NCBI RefSeq assembly: GCF_040954645.1 | Contig: NC_092803.1 | Span: 10,417,230-10,481,229 of the forward strand | Origin: Diabrotica undecimpunctata | Taxonomy: Eukaryota > Arthropoda > Insecta > Coleoptera > Chrysomelidae | DNA: 64,000 nucleotides | Direction of reading: 5' to 3' | In this document: positions 42,691 through 57,162 of the stretch, piece after piece | Layout: the number at the start of each line of letters is the position of its first letter | Numbering within the stretch: position 1 is the first letter of the stretch | The notes under the pieces: generated by a model | Seen by the model: only the letters and a program-made list of their open reading frames with translations | What the model was told of the DNA's origin: nothing | The model's database searches: none | Made by a program: the position numbers and the translations under genes

Positions 42691-44160
42691 TAAGGCTTCA
42701 CTGCTACATACTTCTACACAAAGGGGCCAATAACAGGAAAACACAAATTCGACGATGAATTTGTGGATCTATACTTGTGATCCACACAGCGAACCAAGCA
42801 AGAACTTGATCCACACTGGCACCTACAGCGACCCAAGCATGAATGACGAATTTAAAAATTCGTTCATATAAGTTGAAAATAAACAAACACTTGACAGTCA
42901 TTAAAACGCAGAAGATTCCATTTCTACGACGTACCAAAATTATAAGGCGACTTCGAGTAAGACATTAAAAGAAAATGCTGAGAAAGTACACATCTTTAAA
43001 ATAATAAACAACTCTAAAATGGTTTATATCACTTATACGAGGGGACTTCAATATAAAATGCTACACCTTAGCCACAATCTCTATAGATTGCAAGGCTTCG
43101 ATAATCCTATCAGATGCAAATTATTTGTTTTCTAGAATATTAGAAATGCATGTTATAAAAAACAATACAAAACTTTCAAATGATGTTATAGCGAGTACAA
43201 AAATATATATTTTGGATTAAAATGCAGCGCTAACACATTTTAGTAAATTAATCATCAGTTCTAATTTCAGGATATTGTACTACATTGTATTTATGAGCTT
43301 ACTTAACTTAGTTTTAAAAAATGCTATGGAAAGTAAATAAATAAATGATATTAAAGATGCTGATGAGTTAATAATATTGGTTTCTGACACTTTTGACCTA
43401 ATTGGCCAACTATATCCGGAACAACAGCTCATAGCTCGTTTAGCACCAACCCATGCATCACGCTATTTGTCTCCGCACTATCTCCCATCACTTCGTTACC
43501 TCTGGCATCTGCTTTGATCTCGATGCTTCAATAAGGCCGTTATGAAACAACGACAGCGACGCTATTTATTGTGTAAATGAATAATATGATGCGTCTAATT
43601 ATATGCTAAGAGACCGTCTACCGACGTTCTAGTAGGAGACGCTGCTAGCAAGCGCTTTGTGAGCTTGAGTTTATGAATTAAATCAATTGTTTAATTTGTT
43701 TTGTTGTTTAGCGGGTACGGAAGTTGCTATTGTCTCTCCAAAAACAATTTCTTCCGTTTTGGTTGGCCTAATTACTATTTATAATTATATTTTCTGGGAA
43801 TTCACCACAAATGTAATTGAAGATAATTTATTTGAAATAATATGTATTGTTAAGATCTGATTTCGACAATGAATTAAATTATTTAAAAATAGTTATGTTT
43901 CACCCGTTATTGTTTCATTTGTATTATTACAGATGTAATTGTGGCATAGGATCGTTGAGAAAGATAAGATTTTTTTTAACGACAGTTTCGTCTTGGTTTG
44001 TTACCGTCATCTAAAAACTTAACAAAAGCTTTTAACAGCGTATTGGTATTCCATAAATTACCAATTACAAATATTAAACAATATTGCTGCATATTATTAC
44101 CTAATTCCATTTTATTTTATTCTCAGAAATGGTATAAAAAGACTCTTAAAGCAAAATATG
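42691..44160. other. No gene seen
   Basis: Mostly AT-rich. A more complex patch lies at about 43440-43660 (ACCAACCCATGCATCACGC through GAGACGCTGCTAGCAAGCGC) without coding or repeat features I recognise. Confidence 0.45.
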
Positions 44161-44698
44161 TTTAACAAGAGTTTTACTCTAACCCCCACATTTTTTTTTA
44201 TTAAAAGCCAAAAGCACAACTCTATTCATCGCATCAAGTTATTCTTTTTAAACGAAAACAAGTGGAGACTGCCGATAACTCCAATTACGCCCACGCATTC
44301 GGAGTGTAGGAAGCTAGAGAGTTCCTCAAAAAAGTTCAACTCCGGCACGAAGTTGGCGGTATACAAAATTATATTTAGAACCGCCCTAAATGAATTGGTA
44401 CAATTTAATTTAATTTTTTATCGCACCGTCGACAGGTTCTGATGAAATTTCTGGGCCAAGCTGTCATGAAAATGCAAGGGGAGAAATATTGGTGGAAATT
44501 AAATATTTTAAAACAAAGGAATTTATAATTAAATACTTACTTACTATTTATGTTCTAGACAAGATGATAATTTAAACATTAAAAAAATATTGCACGGACA
44601 ATATGAATAATAAAAACTAAAATTGGGCAATATGATTAAAATTATTGTTATAGAAGTATTTTATCACATTCTCCGCATAATATAAATAATACTACAAC
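44161..44698. other. Unassigned sequence before the pogo-like element
   Basis: A 94-codon frame at 44158-44442 is rich in lysine and phenylalanine and has no recognisable domain. Not supported as a gene. Confidence 0.4.
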
Positions 44699-44816
44699 TA
44701 GGGTAACGGGTACAGTCATTGGACACTCGAATTAAAATTGTTAATTGATATCTTTTAAGGAAAAATATTTTATAAGCTTTTTTTAAGAGCAATGAAACAT
44801 TGACATTGTAACGAAT

Positions 44817-46459
44817 TATTTTGCCTACCACATGGGGTATTATTATAAGGGGTGGAAAATTGGGAACAGAAACTATGGGGGCGAAGATAGGACAAGCAAA
44901 ACAATCGTTACTTGTGCGAACGGCACTCAGGGGTTAACTCGAGAGCTGGTGTCGTGGGTAAGTGAATGACAAGGGTGTCGGATTGGGGTAACTACAAAAA
45001 AATGAAATAAATGGATACTTATACAAATCTTCTGAACAACTGGGCAATTAAGACAAAAAGAAAGGGCTTTTAGCAATTTAGGATAAGGGCGCCGCTTTGA
45101 AGGATCCTAATCTTGCTGAAGGAAAGAAGAAAAAGGCCATTCCTTCCTAAAAAAAGTAAACACAAAAAAGGTTAGGAGATTTTTCTAAAATAAATACAAA
45201 CAAATGGATCAGAGAAAAAAATCAAACGTTTATTTTTGTCTCAAACAAACAGTTATCAAAAATACAGATTGCACAAGAAGCATACTAAATAACATAATAA
45301 CAAAATTAACAAAAACTTACGTGCTTATCTGTTTACAAAGGAGATTGCTACAAAAATTTTCGAAATGGTTCCTAGGTTATTAATTGGCCAAAATGGTAAT
45401 TAATGTGGCCAAATTAGATTATTAAAAAATAAGGATATCCTTGTTTATGAAAATATTTTAAAATTTAACCTTATATATGAAATATCTTTTCTATATAATA
45501 ATAAAATTAAAATTGTTTTACAACAACAGCAGATTTAAGCCAAAATGTCATATGTCAACATAACATTGTAAGACAGAATAAATTATGACATTTTGTTGGC
45601 CACGCCTCTAACACAATATAAAAACTTTAAATATTACAAATTCTTTTATTTTAATGAAAGCAATTATGAATTATCAAAAATAATGTCTATTTAATTTGGA
45701 AAAATTAATATGTTAATTGTTACCTTAATTCACAAACTTTGCCACTTAACTTTGAGAAACTTGCTACTATCTCTGGGATTGGAGCTGCAAGGACAAAACT
45801 CTCAACTGGAACAAAAAGGAAACCATTTCCGTACTCAGGAATGAAGATCTGACGTAGATGGGGTTGGATCAAACAGGCAAACGACAACAAAGCTGGTGGG
45901 ACGTCCTATATAATCATTTTCAAAATTTCATCAGTTCCGGTGTACTGCACAAATCTTATGGTTGATACTCTGTTCTAAACTGCATTATTGCAAAAGAGTA
46001 TTATCCAACCTTTCACCGGTATTAAGACATAACACAAAAAAAAATGAATCGACTCCTGACTCAAAATCGCCCAAACATCTTTCTAGTCTGAAATCTCTTG
46101 CTTGACTTTTTATCTCTGTTACATTTTAAAATTCAATGCCAAATAAATTTCCCTTCACGTCTCGAACCAGTTTGTGGCCAACGAACCTAAACAAACAAAA
46201 TACCCCTCTCGACCTCGTTCTTACAACAAAATTTCTTGACAGACCGGGGATTTAGCCTTGAATCAAAACAACTTTTTTTAAATTCGTAGAAATAACACAT
46301 ATTATATTGATTATTTTAACTTCGTAACTCGATTTTTTCTTTGGGGGATTTGAATGTAAATAAAGACAAACAGATTTATGTACCTATATAGTCCAGGAGT
46401 TATTAGAAAATTTTGTAATATATAAATATTTCGTAGCTAAAAAAATTTAAAACGCTACA
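44817..46459 (-). mobile_element. Solo LTR, 1643 bp, inside the pogo-like element
   Basis: Read on the minus strand it begins TGTAGCGTTTTA and ends AATTCGTTACA, the TG...CA ends of an LTR. ACAT is duplicated at 44813-44816 and 46460-46463. No coding frame. A second copy lies in the opposite orientation at 58028-59514; they match along their whole length, including the AGTTACCCCAATCC and GTGCCGTTCGCAC blocks (58028 orientation). A single LTR with one 4-bp duplication is what recombination between two LTRs leaves behind. Confidence 0.85.
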
Positions 46460-46522
46460 ACATGCAAATTTTATAAAAACTAAAGGTATTTTAATCACAA
46501 ATTTGAAAACTTACAGAACTTT

Positions 46523-46580
46523 ACAGTTATTGGCCATACAAACATAGTTATTGGCATATAGAATTAAGTCATTGGCCACT
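46523..46580 (+). repeat. Subterminal TTGGCCA repeats of the pogo-like element
   Basis: ACAGTTATTGGCCA at 46523-46536, with variants at about 46554 (TAGTTATTGGC) and 46566 (AAGTCATTGGCCA). The same 14-mer is at 49304-49317, and related forms are at 44711-44724 and the right tip (complement of GGCCAACAACTGT). Probable transposase binding sites. Confidence 0.7.
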
Positions 46581-46633
46581 CATAAAATTCCTAATTTTTT
46601 GTTTGTTTGTGCAGCTAAGGCATACAAAACTCT

Positions 46634-49180
<2,547 letters not shown>

Positions 49181-49853
49181 TATGTTAGCTACAATACGGA
49201 CTTGATTTAATATGCCCACATTAGCACTAATTTTATAACAACTAAAATAATTGTAATTTTATAAATACGAATCCGGACAAAAAATATATTCTCATTACAC
49301 ATTACAGTTATTGGCCACCCTGTGGTTTAGTGATTGGCAGTCCGCCAACCACTGGTTATTATTTAAAAAAAAATAGGAAAAAATATTTGAAATACCTTAT
49401 CTTGGACCAAACTAGGCTAAAAAAGTCTAAATTATAATAAATATTTTAATTTAAAGTAGGTACAGCAACAGGTCGGTAGGCCAATCACTAACACGGACAT
49501 ATTTAAGATAAGACAGTGCTTGGCAACTCAAATTTACCGCCAAAAATTCATAACCCCAGATACATAATACTATCAGCCAAGATAACTCACCTCGTGAATA
49601 GCCTTTCTCAACAAATTCTTTAAAAAACTCTTAAAACTGGATACACCTGTTAAACTTTGAACATAACATGCAGTAACAACTAGATAATTATTAACTGGGA
49701 GAGATTATAGCTAGACCAAATATATAGCAATGTTGCCAAATTTCAATGCAAATAAATTTATTTCCTTATAGTTTCTGAAAATCTTTATATTTCGAATTTT
49801 TGTGAAAGTGGCCAAACACTAGTGACCGGCCAACAACTGTACCCGTTAGCCTA

Positions 49854-50497
49854 TGCCGTGCAATTTGTAATACTTTTACAAGTGCTGCCCGTTTTTTGCA
49901 ATGATTGCGTTTGGAGCGTTAGTAATTAATTAGACTTAGGCAAATATGTATATTCGAATATCAACTTTTGTCAGTAACATACAAAAAATTTAATCTAACA
50001 TTCAATTTCAATTACAATTTTAATTTTAAAGTAAATTTATTATACTTATTAAATAGATAAAATGTATTTACTTGTTGGTAGAAATAAGAACACAAGCAGT
50101 TCAAACAATACGTAATTTAATAATTGAATGTTACTACAATCAAGTTGATATTTAGCCAAAGTTTTAGCGCAAGTTCTTTATTGAAATAGCCCCGATCACT
50201 GTCTATACACTGGTCCACGACACACTACAAACACAAGTACTGATACAGATTAAATATTACTACTAACTATCACTTCAACTAAGGACGTTTTCTTATATAT
50301 GAATAAACTCGATAACTAATGAGCGTTCAGCTTTTAACTCTAAGCTATGTAACGATAACTACAATGCGCGAGATAAAACTCTAAAAACAAGAAGTACCAG
50401 CTCAGCTAGGAAACTTAAAACTCTTAAACTAAAAATGAGTCGAATTATATTGAATTCGAAACTAAAAACTAACTAATATGCGAGCGACCAGTTAAGC
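49854..50497. other. No gene seen
   Basis: AT-rich spacer. Confidence 0.5.
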
Positions 50498-50513
50498 TGG
50501 GGTACAATATTAT

Positions 50514-51754
50514 CTTCTTCTTCTACGGCACTACAGCCCAAAATGAGCCTTGGCCTCCTTTATTTTTTGCCTCCACCCTTGTCTGTCTGTGGCTGCTCTT
50601 CTCCATACACGGACTCCTAAAAGTGTTTGTGCGTCGCTGCTTACTGTGTCGTCCCAGCGCTTTCTTGGCTTTCCAACTGGTCTCTTTCCCTGCATTCTGG
50701 CGTTCAGTGCTCGTTTTGGTAGCCTATCCTCTCCCATTCGTATCACATGTCCGGCCCATTGCAATCTTTGTATTCTAATGAAGTCTGACAGGGGTGTTTC
50801 CTTATACAGTTGATAGAGCTCGTTGTTATATCGAATTCTGAAGATTCCGTTTTCCCTCACAGGTCCTAGTATTCTCCTCAGTACTTTTCTTTCGAATGTG
50901 TCGAGTTTGTTTTTGGATGTTTCTTTCAGGACCCATGCTTCGCTGCCATAACATGCTATTGGCCGAATTAAAGTTTTATAGATTCTCATCTTTGTATTTC
51001 GGTGGACACTTTTAGACCGAAATATATGCGAGAGGGCAAAATAAGCTTTGTTTGCCTGCGTTATCCTTTTTCGTATTTCTCCATCCTCTGCTCCATCGGC
51101 ATATATTTCTACTCCAAGGTATGTAAACTTTCCAACCGTTTCAATGTCATCTTCATGCATAATGTTTTGTGGGATTATATTTCTTCTCGTCTGTACCATT
51201 ATTTTTGTTTTTTCTGTGTTAATTTCCAGACCTAGCCTTTTCGTTTGTGTTTTTAACTCTGCGTATGCTTCCTGTGCTCCTGTTGATGTTCTACTCATAA
51301 TATTAATCACTGCCTGGAAGTCTATGATTTTTGACTTAAAAACATTATCTACCACAAATGCAACTCCACATTCTTTGATTCCTTGTTCTTTGCCACTATA
51401 TAGAATTGTGTGCGTTTTGGTGTCCCTGACACCTTTCCCCAGCCATCTTGTCTCCTGAAGAGCAGTGATCATAAGATTATATCTTTTTAGTTCTTGTAGA
51501 AGTGCAGTTTGAGCTCCTGGTCTATTTAGCGTCCTCACATTCCAACTTCCAAATGCATAGTCCATGTTTCGTAGCTTTAGTCGTTTCCGAAAGTTTCCCT
51601 TGTTCCGAGGCAAATGTTTAGGTTTCATAACAGTGTGTTTTTTCGGGAGTGGGTTGTTAGCCCACTGCCCAACCTTCCTCCTTTACCCGGGCTTAGGACC
51701 GGCAATGGTGACTCCTGAGCTACTCAATCCACCCATTAGTCACCACAGGCAGAG
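50514..51754 (-). mobile_element. RTE-like LINE, complete ends, internal deletion
   Basis: TGGGGTACAATATTAT at 50498-50513 and 51755-51770 is a perfect 16-bp target-site duplication, so the insertion is recent. The copy starts with a presumed 5' untranslated region (about 51754-51629), has one open frame and ends in a GAAGAAGAAGA tail. Compared with a full RTE element, most of the endonuclease and the RT fingers and palm are deleted. Confidence 0.92.
50531..51628 (-). CDS. Endonuclease-RT fusion protein, 365 aa, internally deleted
   Basis: An uninterrupted frame. Residues 25-107 are the start of the APE endonuclease (F-G-S-W-N-V-R-T-L-N-R-P-G-A, and A-L-Q-E-T-R-W-L-G-K with the catalytic glutamate). 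The sequence then jumps from D-F-Q-A-V to I-N-I-M-S-R-T, which is just after the YADD box, and continues through L-E-I-N-T-E-K-T-K-I, Y-L-G-V-E-I-Y, R-I-Y-K-T-L-I-R-P-I-A-C-Y-G-S-E-A-W, W-A-G-H-V-I-R-M and K-P-R-K-R-W to A-H-F-G-L. It lacks GDFN, SDH and YADD and so has no catalytic function. The 55399 copy retains A-Y-A-D-D before the same I-N-I-M-S, which locates the deletion edge. Whether the protein is made is unknown. Confidence 0.85.
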   Translation of the reverse strand: MKPKHLPRNKGNFRKRLKLRNMDYAFGSWNVRTLNRPGAQTALLQELKRYNLMITALQETRWLGKGVRDTKTHTILYSGKEQGIKECGVAFVVDNVFKSKIIDFQAVINIMSRTSTGAQEAYAELKTQTKRLGLEINTEKTKIMVQTRRNIIPQNIMHEDDIETVGKFTYLGVEIYADGAEDGEIRKRITQANKAYFALSHIFRSKSVHRNTKMRIYKTLIRPIACYGSEAWVLKETSKNKLDTFERKVLRRILGPVRENGIFRIRYNNELYQLYKETPLSDFIRIQRLQWAGHVIRMGEDRLPKRALNARMQGKRPVGKPRKRWDDTVSSDAQTLLGVRVWRRAATDRQGWRQKIKEAKAHFGL

Positions 51755-51770
51755 TGGGGTACAATATTAT

Positions 51771-52029
51771 ATTGACTTAAAATTCCGATTTTCAATACCT
51801 GACTATTGCAAGGGATTTTCGAGCGGCAGGAGACAACTTCGATATTTCTATACAGAGGTAAGTAAAAACCGACCTTTTGAATTCTTGTCTAACAGAGAAA
51901 TTTTTGGAATTGGTCGGAGAAAGTTAATCTACGGGTAAACATATCTTTTAAATACATTTTCGACTTTCATGAGAATTTACCTAGGTAGAAGTTGGGAATT
52001 GTAAGTTAATTGCTATCAGTGGCGTATGT
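51771..52029. other. No gene seen
   Basis: Short spacer between two LINE copies. Confidence 0.5.
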
Positions 52030-52862
52030 CGGGAAGCGCTCCTAGAGCAAAACATTGGTATGAACATTAACGGAGAGTTAATTAACAATATACGATACTC
52101 TGATGACACGCTAATAGTAACAGATAACCTAGCAAGTTTACAGTTTTTGATGGAAAACATAAACATCCATACCAAAAAGTATGGTCTAAAACTAAACATC
52201 AAAAAGACTAAATTCATGATTGTACCAAAGAATGTGAATTTAACCATAAATAATCAGCCAGTTGAAAGAGCTACGTCCTACAAATATTTAGGGGTTTGCT
52301 TCACTAATACTAATGACCAGACAAGAGAAATCAAGAGGCGAATAGAGATAGCGAGACAATCGTTTGTCAAAATGAAAAAGTTCCTATGCAGCCGGGACAT
52401 AAATATAAACTTAAGAACGAGAATGTTAAGGTGCTATGTTTTCTCCGTTTTTTTGTACGGTATGGAAGCCTGGACACTGAAAACGATAAACATCAAAAAC
52501 ATTGAGGCATTCAAGATGTGGTGTTACAGGAGAATGTGGAAAATACCATGGACAGAAAGAGTAACAAATCAAGATGTTCTGCTGAAGATGGGGAAGGAAT
52601 GCGAAGTCATAAAAACCATACAAACGAAAAAACTGGAATATCTGGGCCACATATTGAGAGGAGAAAAGTACTCTCTGCTTAGACTCATAATCCAAGGAAA
52701 AATCTCGGGAAAGAGAAATGTGGGACGTAGGAGGATTTCCTGGTTGCGAAATTAAAGGGAGTGGTATGGGTGCAGTTCAATACAGTTATTTAGAGCTGCA
52801 GCCAACAAACTAAATATTGCTGTGATGGTAGCCAACGTCCGATAGGAGACGGCAAGAAGAAG
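52030..52862 (+). mobile_element. 5'-truncated RTE-like LINE
   Basis: The frame, open from at least 52060 to 52755, carries N-N-I-R-Y-S-D-D-T-L-I-V (the catalytic YADD has become YSDD), L-N-I-K-K-T-K-F-M-I, Y-L-G-V-C-F, Y-G-M-E-A-W-T-L-K, M-W-K-I-P-W, L-E-Y-L-G-H-I-L-R and G-R-R-R-I-S-W-L. A stop at 52753 cuts off the last 30 or so residues, which are still readable downstream (E-W-Y-G-C...A-N-V-R). Ends in AAGAAGAAG. Closest in this window to the nested copies at 12310 and 27000. Confidence 0.88.
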
Positions 52863-53400
52863 TGGCGTAGCAAAACTTGGAAACATTTCTTACAGAAATT
52901 TATCCACTTGTTTAAAACGTATAGTACTTTTTATACTTTGTAATTGACAAGAGGAAAGTTTGTTCTAATTTCTTCAGCAAACTTATGATCCATGATAAAT
53001 GAAACATATAGAACCATGATCTAAACATATCGAGGCAATTATTTTGGTATAAAATATTTCTGAATTCTTTGTTTTTTCGAGCGTTTTTAGATAGTTCTCT
53101 TGATTAATAGAATTTTCGTAATTATACGATTTATTTTGTCATCTTCTTTGTATTTATTTTTAGTATTTATTAAGTTTGATCTTACAAAACCTATTCTAAT
53201 TACTACAATATAAAGAAGTTTGACTTTTGTATCATTACAACTGAATAAGCGCGTAAGGTCTTAACTCTGACTTAACCTCTAATCACTTTAAATATAATCA
53301 CATCTTTATCCCTGGTTGACTGTATACTACACTTGTTCCGCCGTTGTATCTAACCCTTTGTCAATATCATTCCATTTAATTAAAATTGAACTGAACTGAT
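52863..53400. other. No gene seen
   Basis: AT-rich; nothing recognised. Confidence 0.5.
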
Positions 53401-53650
53401 TCTGTCAAAGGTCCCTCATGACCTGGACCCGATTTGACTGATTAATGAGAAGCCGTGATTAGGAATGTGCCGTGACGTAACGCAATTTACTTGATTACAG
53501 CGTCATTGCTGCCGATAACCACTACTCCCCCATCGACTGGTTTTCCAACTCAACCACCCCGCCCTCGAACAAAATGACATATTTATAAACAGAAGCTTTG
53601 GGAGCAGCCGGAATGGAGTGAAAGGCTTCAAACAAACCTCAAAACAATAT
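53401..53650. other. Complex non-coding island, possible conserved element
   Basis: Higher GC and complexity than its flanks (GTGCCGTGACGTAACGC, CCACTACTCCCCCATCGAC, GGGAGCAGCCGGAATGG), no long frame and no TE motif. Candidate host sequence; inference only. Confidence 0.25.
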
Positions 53651-54129
53651 TAATGGGGTTATTATTCAAACAAAAGATCGTTCTCCACAAAATAATTAAA
53701 AATGGGTATTGAATAATAGCAAGGCGTATTTACAGATAAGGGGCTATCAATTTTAGCGAGTAAATTTTTGATATTTGATCCAGGAGATGCTTTTGCCTGA
53801 ATTGATCTGATTCCATTGGTTATTTGCCATTTTCAATCTAGAATGAGCTTAATCATTACAGTTATGGCATTCCCATATCCTTTTATATTTTTTTTCTATT
53901 TAGCATTGATAATAAAGTAAAATCCATATATAAAAACCGGTTAGTAATTAGGCAATGAGCAGTGGCCATCAAACAATTTTTTAAATCTAAAATTTAATTC
54001 GAATCACTTGAAAAGTTAAATATTTAATTTCATATATTCTATGTTCAGTAAGAATTTTGTGTGTATGTGTGTGTAGGGGGAGGGGAGTATCATGGAATTA
54101 GACAAAATCTATTTAAAACATGAAAATAA
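53651..54129. other. No gene seen
   Basis: AT-rich spacer up to the piggyBac TTAA; contains a short GTGTGTGTGT run near 54060. Confidence 0.5.
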
Positions 54130-54541
54130 TTAACCCCTTGACTGCGTCACGTACCCCCAGGGGCATGTGCGTAATTTTTTAACTGTGCTATAGTAAAATT
54201 GGTCAAACCGTCAAATCTTGCGGTAGCGATAAAAATGGTATTTGTACGTTGTTTTAAGTATATCAAATAGCTATCGATAGCAAATTTTTAATTCTCGCTA
54301 CTGATGTCGGTAATATGAGACATGCCCCCGTAGACACGTGCCGCATATAAACAAAAATTTATTGTTACTATACGTCACAGATCCCGGGAGGCATGTGTCA
54401 TAGCCATTCGTTTCAACGTGTTGGTGCTTGTCGCTGTATATATTTAGTTTCAGCTTATTGTATTCATTGTTCATTGAAATGTGAGTAGTACTTGTCAAAA
54501 TGTCGAAAAGGGCAAGATATATGGCTGATATAGTGAAACAA

Positions 54542-55398
54542 TAGGTGATAGAAGTTGCAAATGAGCAAAAAATCAGTGATCATAAAAACTTTGGAGGAAG
54601 TTTTGAAACAAATACTATTTTGAATGAATTACATGATAATACAGGGTGTATTGAAAGTTATGAAAATTTTAATAATGAAAACGAACAACAGTTTATACGA
54701 ACAGAAATAGAACACGAAATGGATAACAAACAGGCTGATGAACTCGATATGGAGAATAAGCAAACAGCAACTTAACTTCATTTGATGCCGACAGTATCGA
54801 AGATCCCTTTGACAGTGACGATTCATTGCTGGATAAAAGTTATTTTGCTAAATTTTCTTCATCCTCTGATTTAAATTCTTCTATTGATAGTGATGACGAA
54901 ATTATTTCTACACCATATGAGCAAGTTCCATCAGATAATAATGAACAGAGTGCTGAGCATGGTGATAGTGATGAATGGTGGGATTTAGAAGAAGATTTAG
55001 TAGATGATCACGATTTTGTAGTAAGAAAGAATACATTAGTTGGTATTGAACCACATGCGGTACGGAATTCAATAGACGTTTTTAGTCATTTCGTGATAAC
55101 ATATTGGATATTATTGTTAATGAAACCAACATTTATGCTGTTCAACAATTAGGTATGCGACACTCAAGAAAATCCAGGTTAAATTTATGGATAGCCACAA
55201 ACAAAACTAAAATAAGAGCCTTCCTAGAGGTAATAATTGCAATGGGTCTCACTCACGTACTACATTTAAATTTATATTGGTCTAAAGATGATATATTTTA
55301 TAATAAATTTATCGCAAATGTTTTAACTCGATACTGCTTTTTGCTTTTATTGAAACTTCTTTATTTTTTAAATTATAAGACATTAGATCCCACCAATA
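54542..55398 (+). pseudogene. piggyBac transposase N-terminal part (copy 3)
   Basis: Acidic N-terminal region (E-D-P-F-D-S-D-D-S-L-L-D, then S-S-I-D-S-D-D-E-I), then F-S-H-F, I-L-D-I-I-V-N-E-T-N-I-Y-A-V-Q-Q, K-I-R-A-F-L-E-V-I-I-A-M-G-L, L-Y-W-S-K-D-D-I-F-Y-N and Y-K-T-L-D-P-T-N-K. 'ETN.YA', 'aFl...I.MG' and 'YWs.d' are standard piggyBac N-terminal blocks. At least two frameshifts (near 54775 and 55100) and a stop at 54543 break it. It ends at D-P-T-N-K, where the LINE entered. Confidence 0.85.
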
Positions 55399-56228
55399 AA
55401 ACGGTTCAACTGGCTGCCTACGCCGATGATATTAATATTATGAGTAGAACATCAACAGGAGCACAGGAAGCATACGCAGAGTTAAAAACACAAACGAAAA
55501 GGCTAGGTCTGGAAATTAACACAGAAAAAACAAAAATAATGATACAGATGAGAAGAAATATAATCCCACAAAACATTATGCATGAAGATGACATTGAAAC
55601 GGTTGGAAAGTTTACATACCTGGGAGTAGAAATATATGCCGATGGAGCAGAGGATGGAGAAATACGAAAAAGGATAACGCAGGCAAACAAAGCTTATTTT
55701 GCCCTCTCCCATATATTTCGGTCTAAAAGTGTCCACCGAAATACAAAGATGAGAATCTATAAAACTTTAATTCGGCCAATAGCATGTTATGGCAGCGAAG
55801 CATGGGTCCTGAAAGAAACATCCAAAAACAAATTCGACACATTCGAAAGAAAAGTACTGAGGAGAATACTAGGACCTGTGAGGGAAAACGGAATCTTCAG
55901 AATTCGATATAACAACGAGCTCTATCAACTGTATAAGGAAACACCCCTGTCAGACTTCATTAGAATACAAAGATTGCAATGGGCCGGACATGTGATACGA
56001 ATGGGAGAGGATAGGCTACCAAAACGAGCACTGAACGCCAGAATGCAGGGAAAGAGACCAGTTGGAAAGCCAAGAAAGCGCTGGGAAGACACAGTAAGCA
56101 GCGACGCACAAGCACTTTTAGGAGTCCGTATATGGAGAAGAGCAGCCACAGACAGACAAGGGTGGAGGCAAAAAATAAAGGAGGCCAAGGCTCATTTTGG
56201 GCTGTAGTGCCGTAGAAGAAGAAGAAGA
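55399..56228 (+). mobile_element. RTE-like LINE inserted in piggyBac copy 3
   Basis: AGATCCCACCAATA (55385-55398) and AGATCCCACTAATA (56229-56242) form a 14-bp duplication with one mismatch. The copy starts at the RT catalytic box (A-A-Y-A-D-D-I-N-I-M) and reads without a stop to A-H-F-G-L at 56207, followed by a GAAGAAGAAGAAG tail. It is nearly identical to the shared part of the LINE at 50514-51754, so both moved recently. The frame is fused at its 5' end to the piggyBac reading (55104-56207 is one open frame). Confidence 0.92.
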
Positions 56229-57162
56229 AGATCCCACTAATAGATTATGCAAAATAGAAAATTTAGTTATGAAGTTGATTCAAAATTTTCAAAGAATAAT
56301 GGAGCCTGATAACATTCTCGTTATAGATGAATCTATGGTACCTTCCAGAGGGAGACTCCATTTTCGTCAGTACATCCCCAACAATACTCATAAATATGGA
56401 GTAAAACGATACAAACTCTGTTCTCTTGAAGGCTATACTTTCAATGTAAGTATTCACACAGGAAAAAATAAACAACTACTAAGAAGATGAAGCCAACGGA
56501 GGTCATTGCAAAACAGAAAGATGGACTAAGAATTATTAAGTGGATGGATAATAGACCTACCTTAATGATTTTAAGTGTCTCAGCCGATACTGACTAACTA
56601 CTACTAACTAACAGTTGATTTCAACAGAAAAGCAGAATAGGCAAAAAGAGGATATTGTGAAACCGAAATGTGTAATTCATTTTAACTCTGCAAAGAATGG
56701 CGTAGACTATTCTAATCAGACGTCGAAGCTTGCAATTGTACCGGTAAGAAAAAAAAATAAGTTATAATTTTAATATCTCTTTCTTATTAATTTTTTTTAG
56801 GAAAGTAGTATTTAAGACAATACTCGGAATAGCTATTGTTAATAGTTTAATTATATTTAATAGGTTCTCTGAAACAAAAATGAGCATTACAGAATTTAGA
56901 CGTCGCGTCAGTTAGCTTATAATTTAAAACAATCGCCTGAAGAAAAACCACTTCCAAAAAAAGAGTGCATACTTTTACCAAGCCTGAAGAACCTGAAAGG
57001 ACACGACGAAAGTCATATAGAGGCTGTCGTCAAGTAATAAAATCTTCAGGTTTAAGCTACCGTGAAATGGATAAAAAAGTTCGTAGGATTATAACTTTTT
57101 GTTCCGATTGCCCTGGTCAACCTGAATACTGTTTGCCTTGTTTTAATAAGGCACATAGTTAA
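56229..57162 (+). pseudogene. piggyBac transposase middle and C-terminal parts (copy 3)
   Basis: D-P-T-N-R-L-C-K-I-E-N-L, I-D-E-S-M-V-P-S-R-G-R-L-H-F-R-Q-Y-I-P (first catalytic aspartate region), Y-G-V-K-R-Y-K-L-C, later K-P-K-C-V-I-H-F-N-S-A-K-N-G-V-D-Y-S-N-Q (second acidic motif, GVD). After a 57-bp intron comes L-Y-R-K-V-V-F-K-T-I-L-G-I-A-I-V-N-S. The end is a cysteine-rich domain, F-C-S-D-C...Y-C-L-P-C-F-N-K-A-H-S, with the stop at about 57160. Stops and a missing stretch (about 56486-56640) show it is inactive. Confidence 0.85.
56744..56800 (+). other. Probable 57-bp spliceosomal intron in the transposase
   Basis: Donor GTAAG at 56744 and acceptor TTTTTTTTAG ending at 56800, with an AT-rich, pyrimidine-ended interior. 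Removing it joins T-A-C-C-G to G-A-A-A and reads L-Y-R-K-V, the WYRKV block of piggyBac transposases, without a stop. Left in, the reading stops after a few codons. Confidence 0.7.

Noticed and set aside
44158..44442. 94-codon frame left of the pogo-like element
   Set aside because: Low-complexity lysine/phenylalanine composition and no domain; probably chance.
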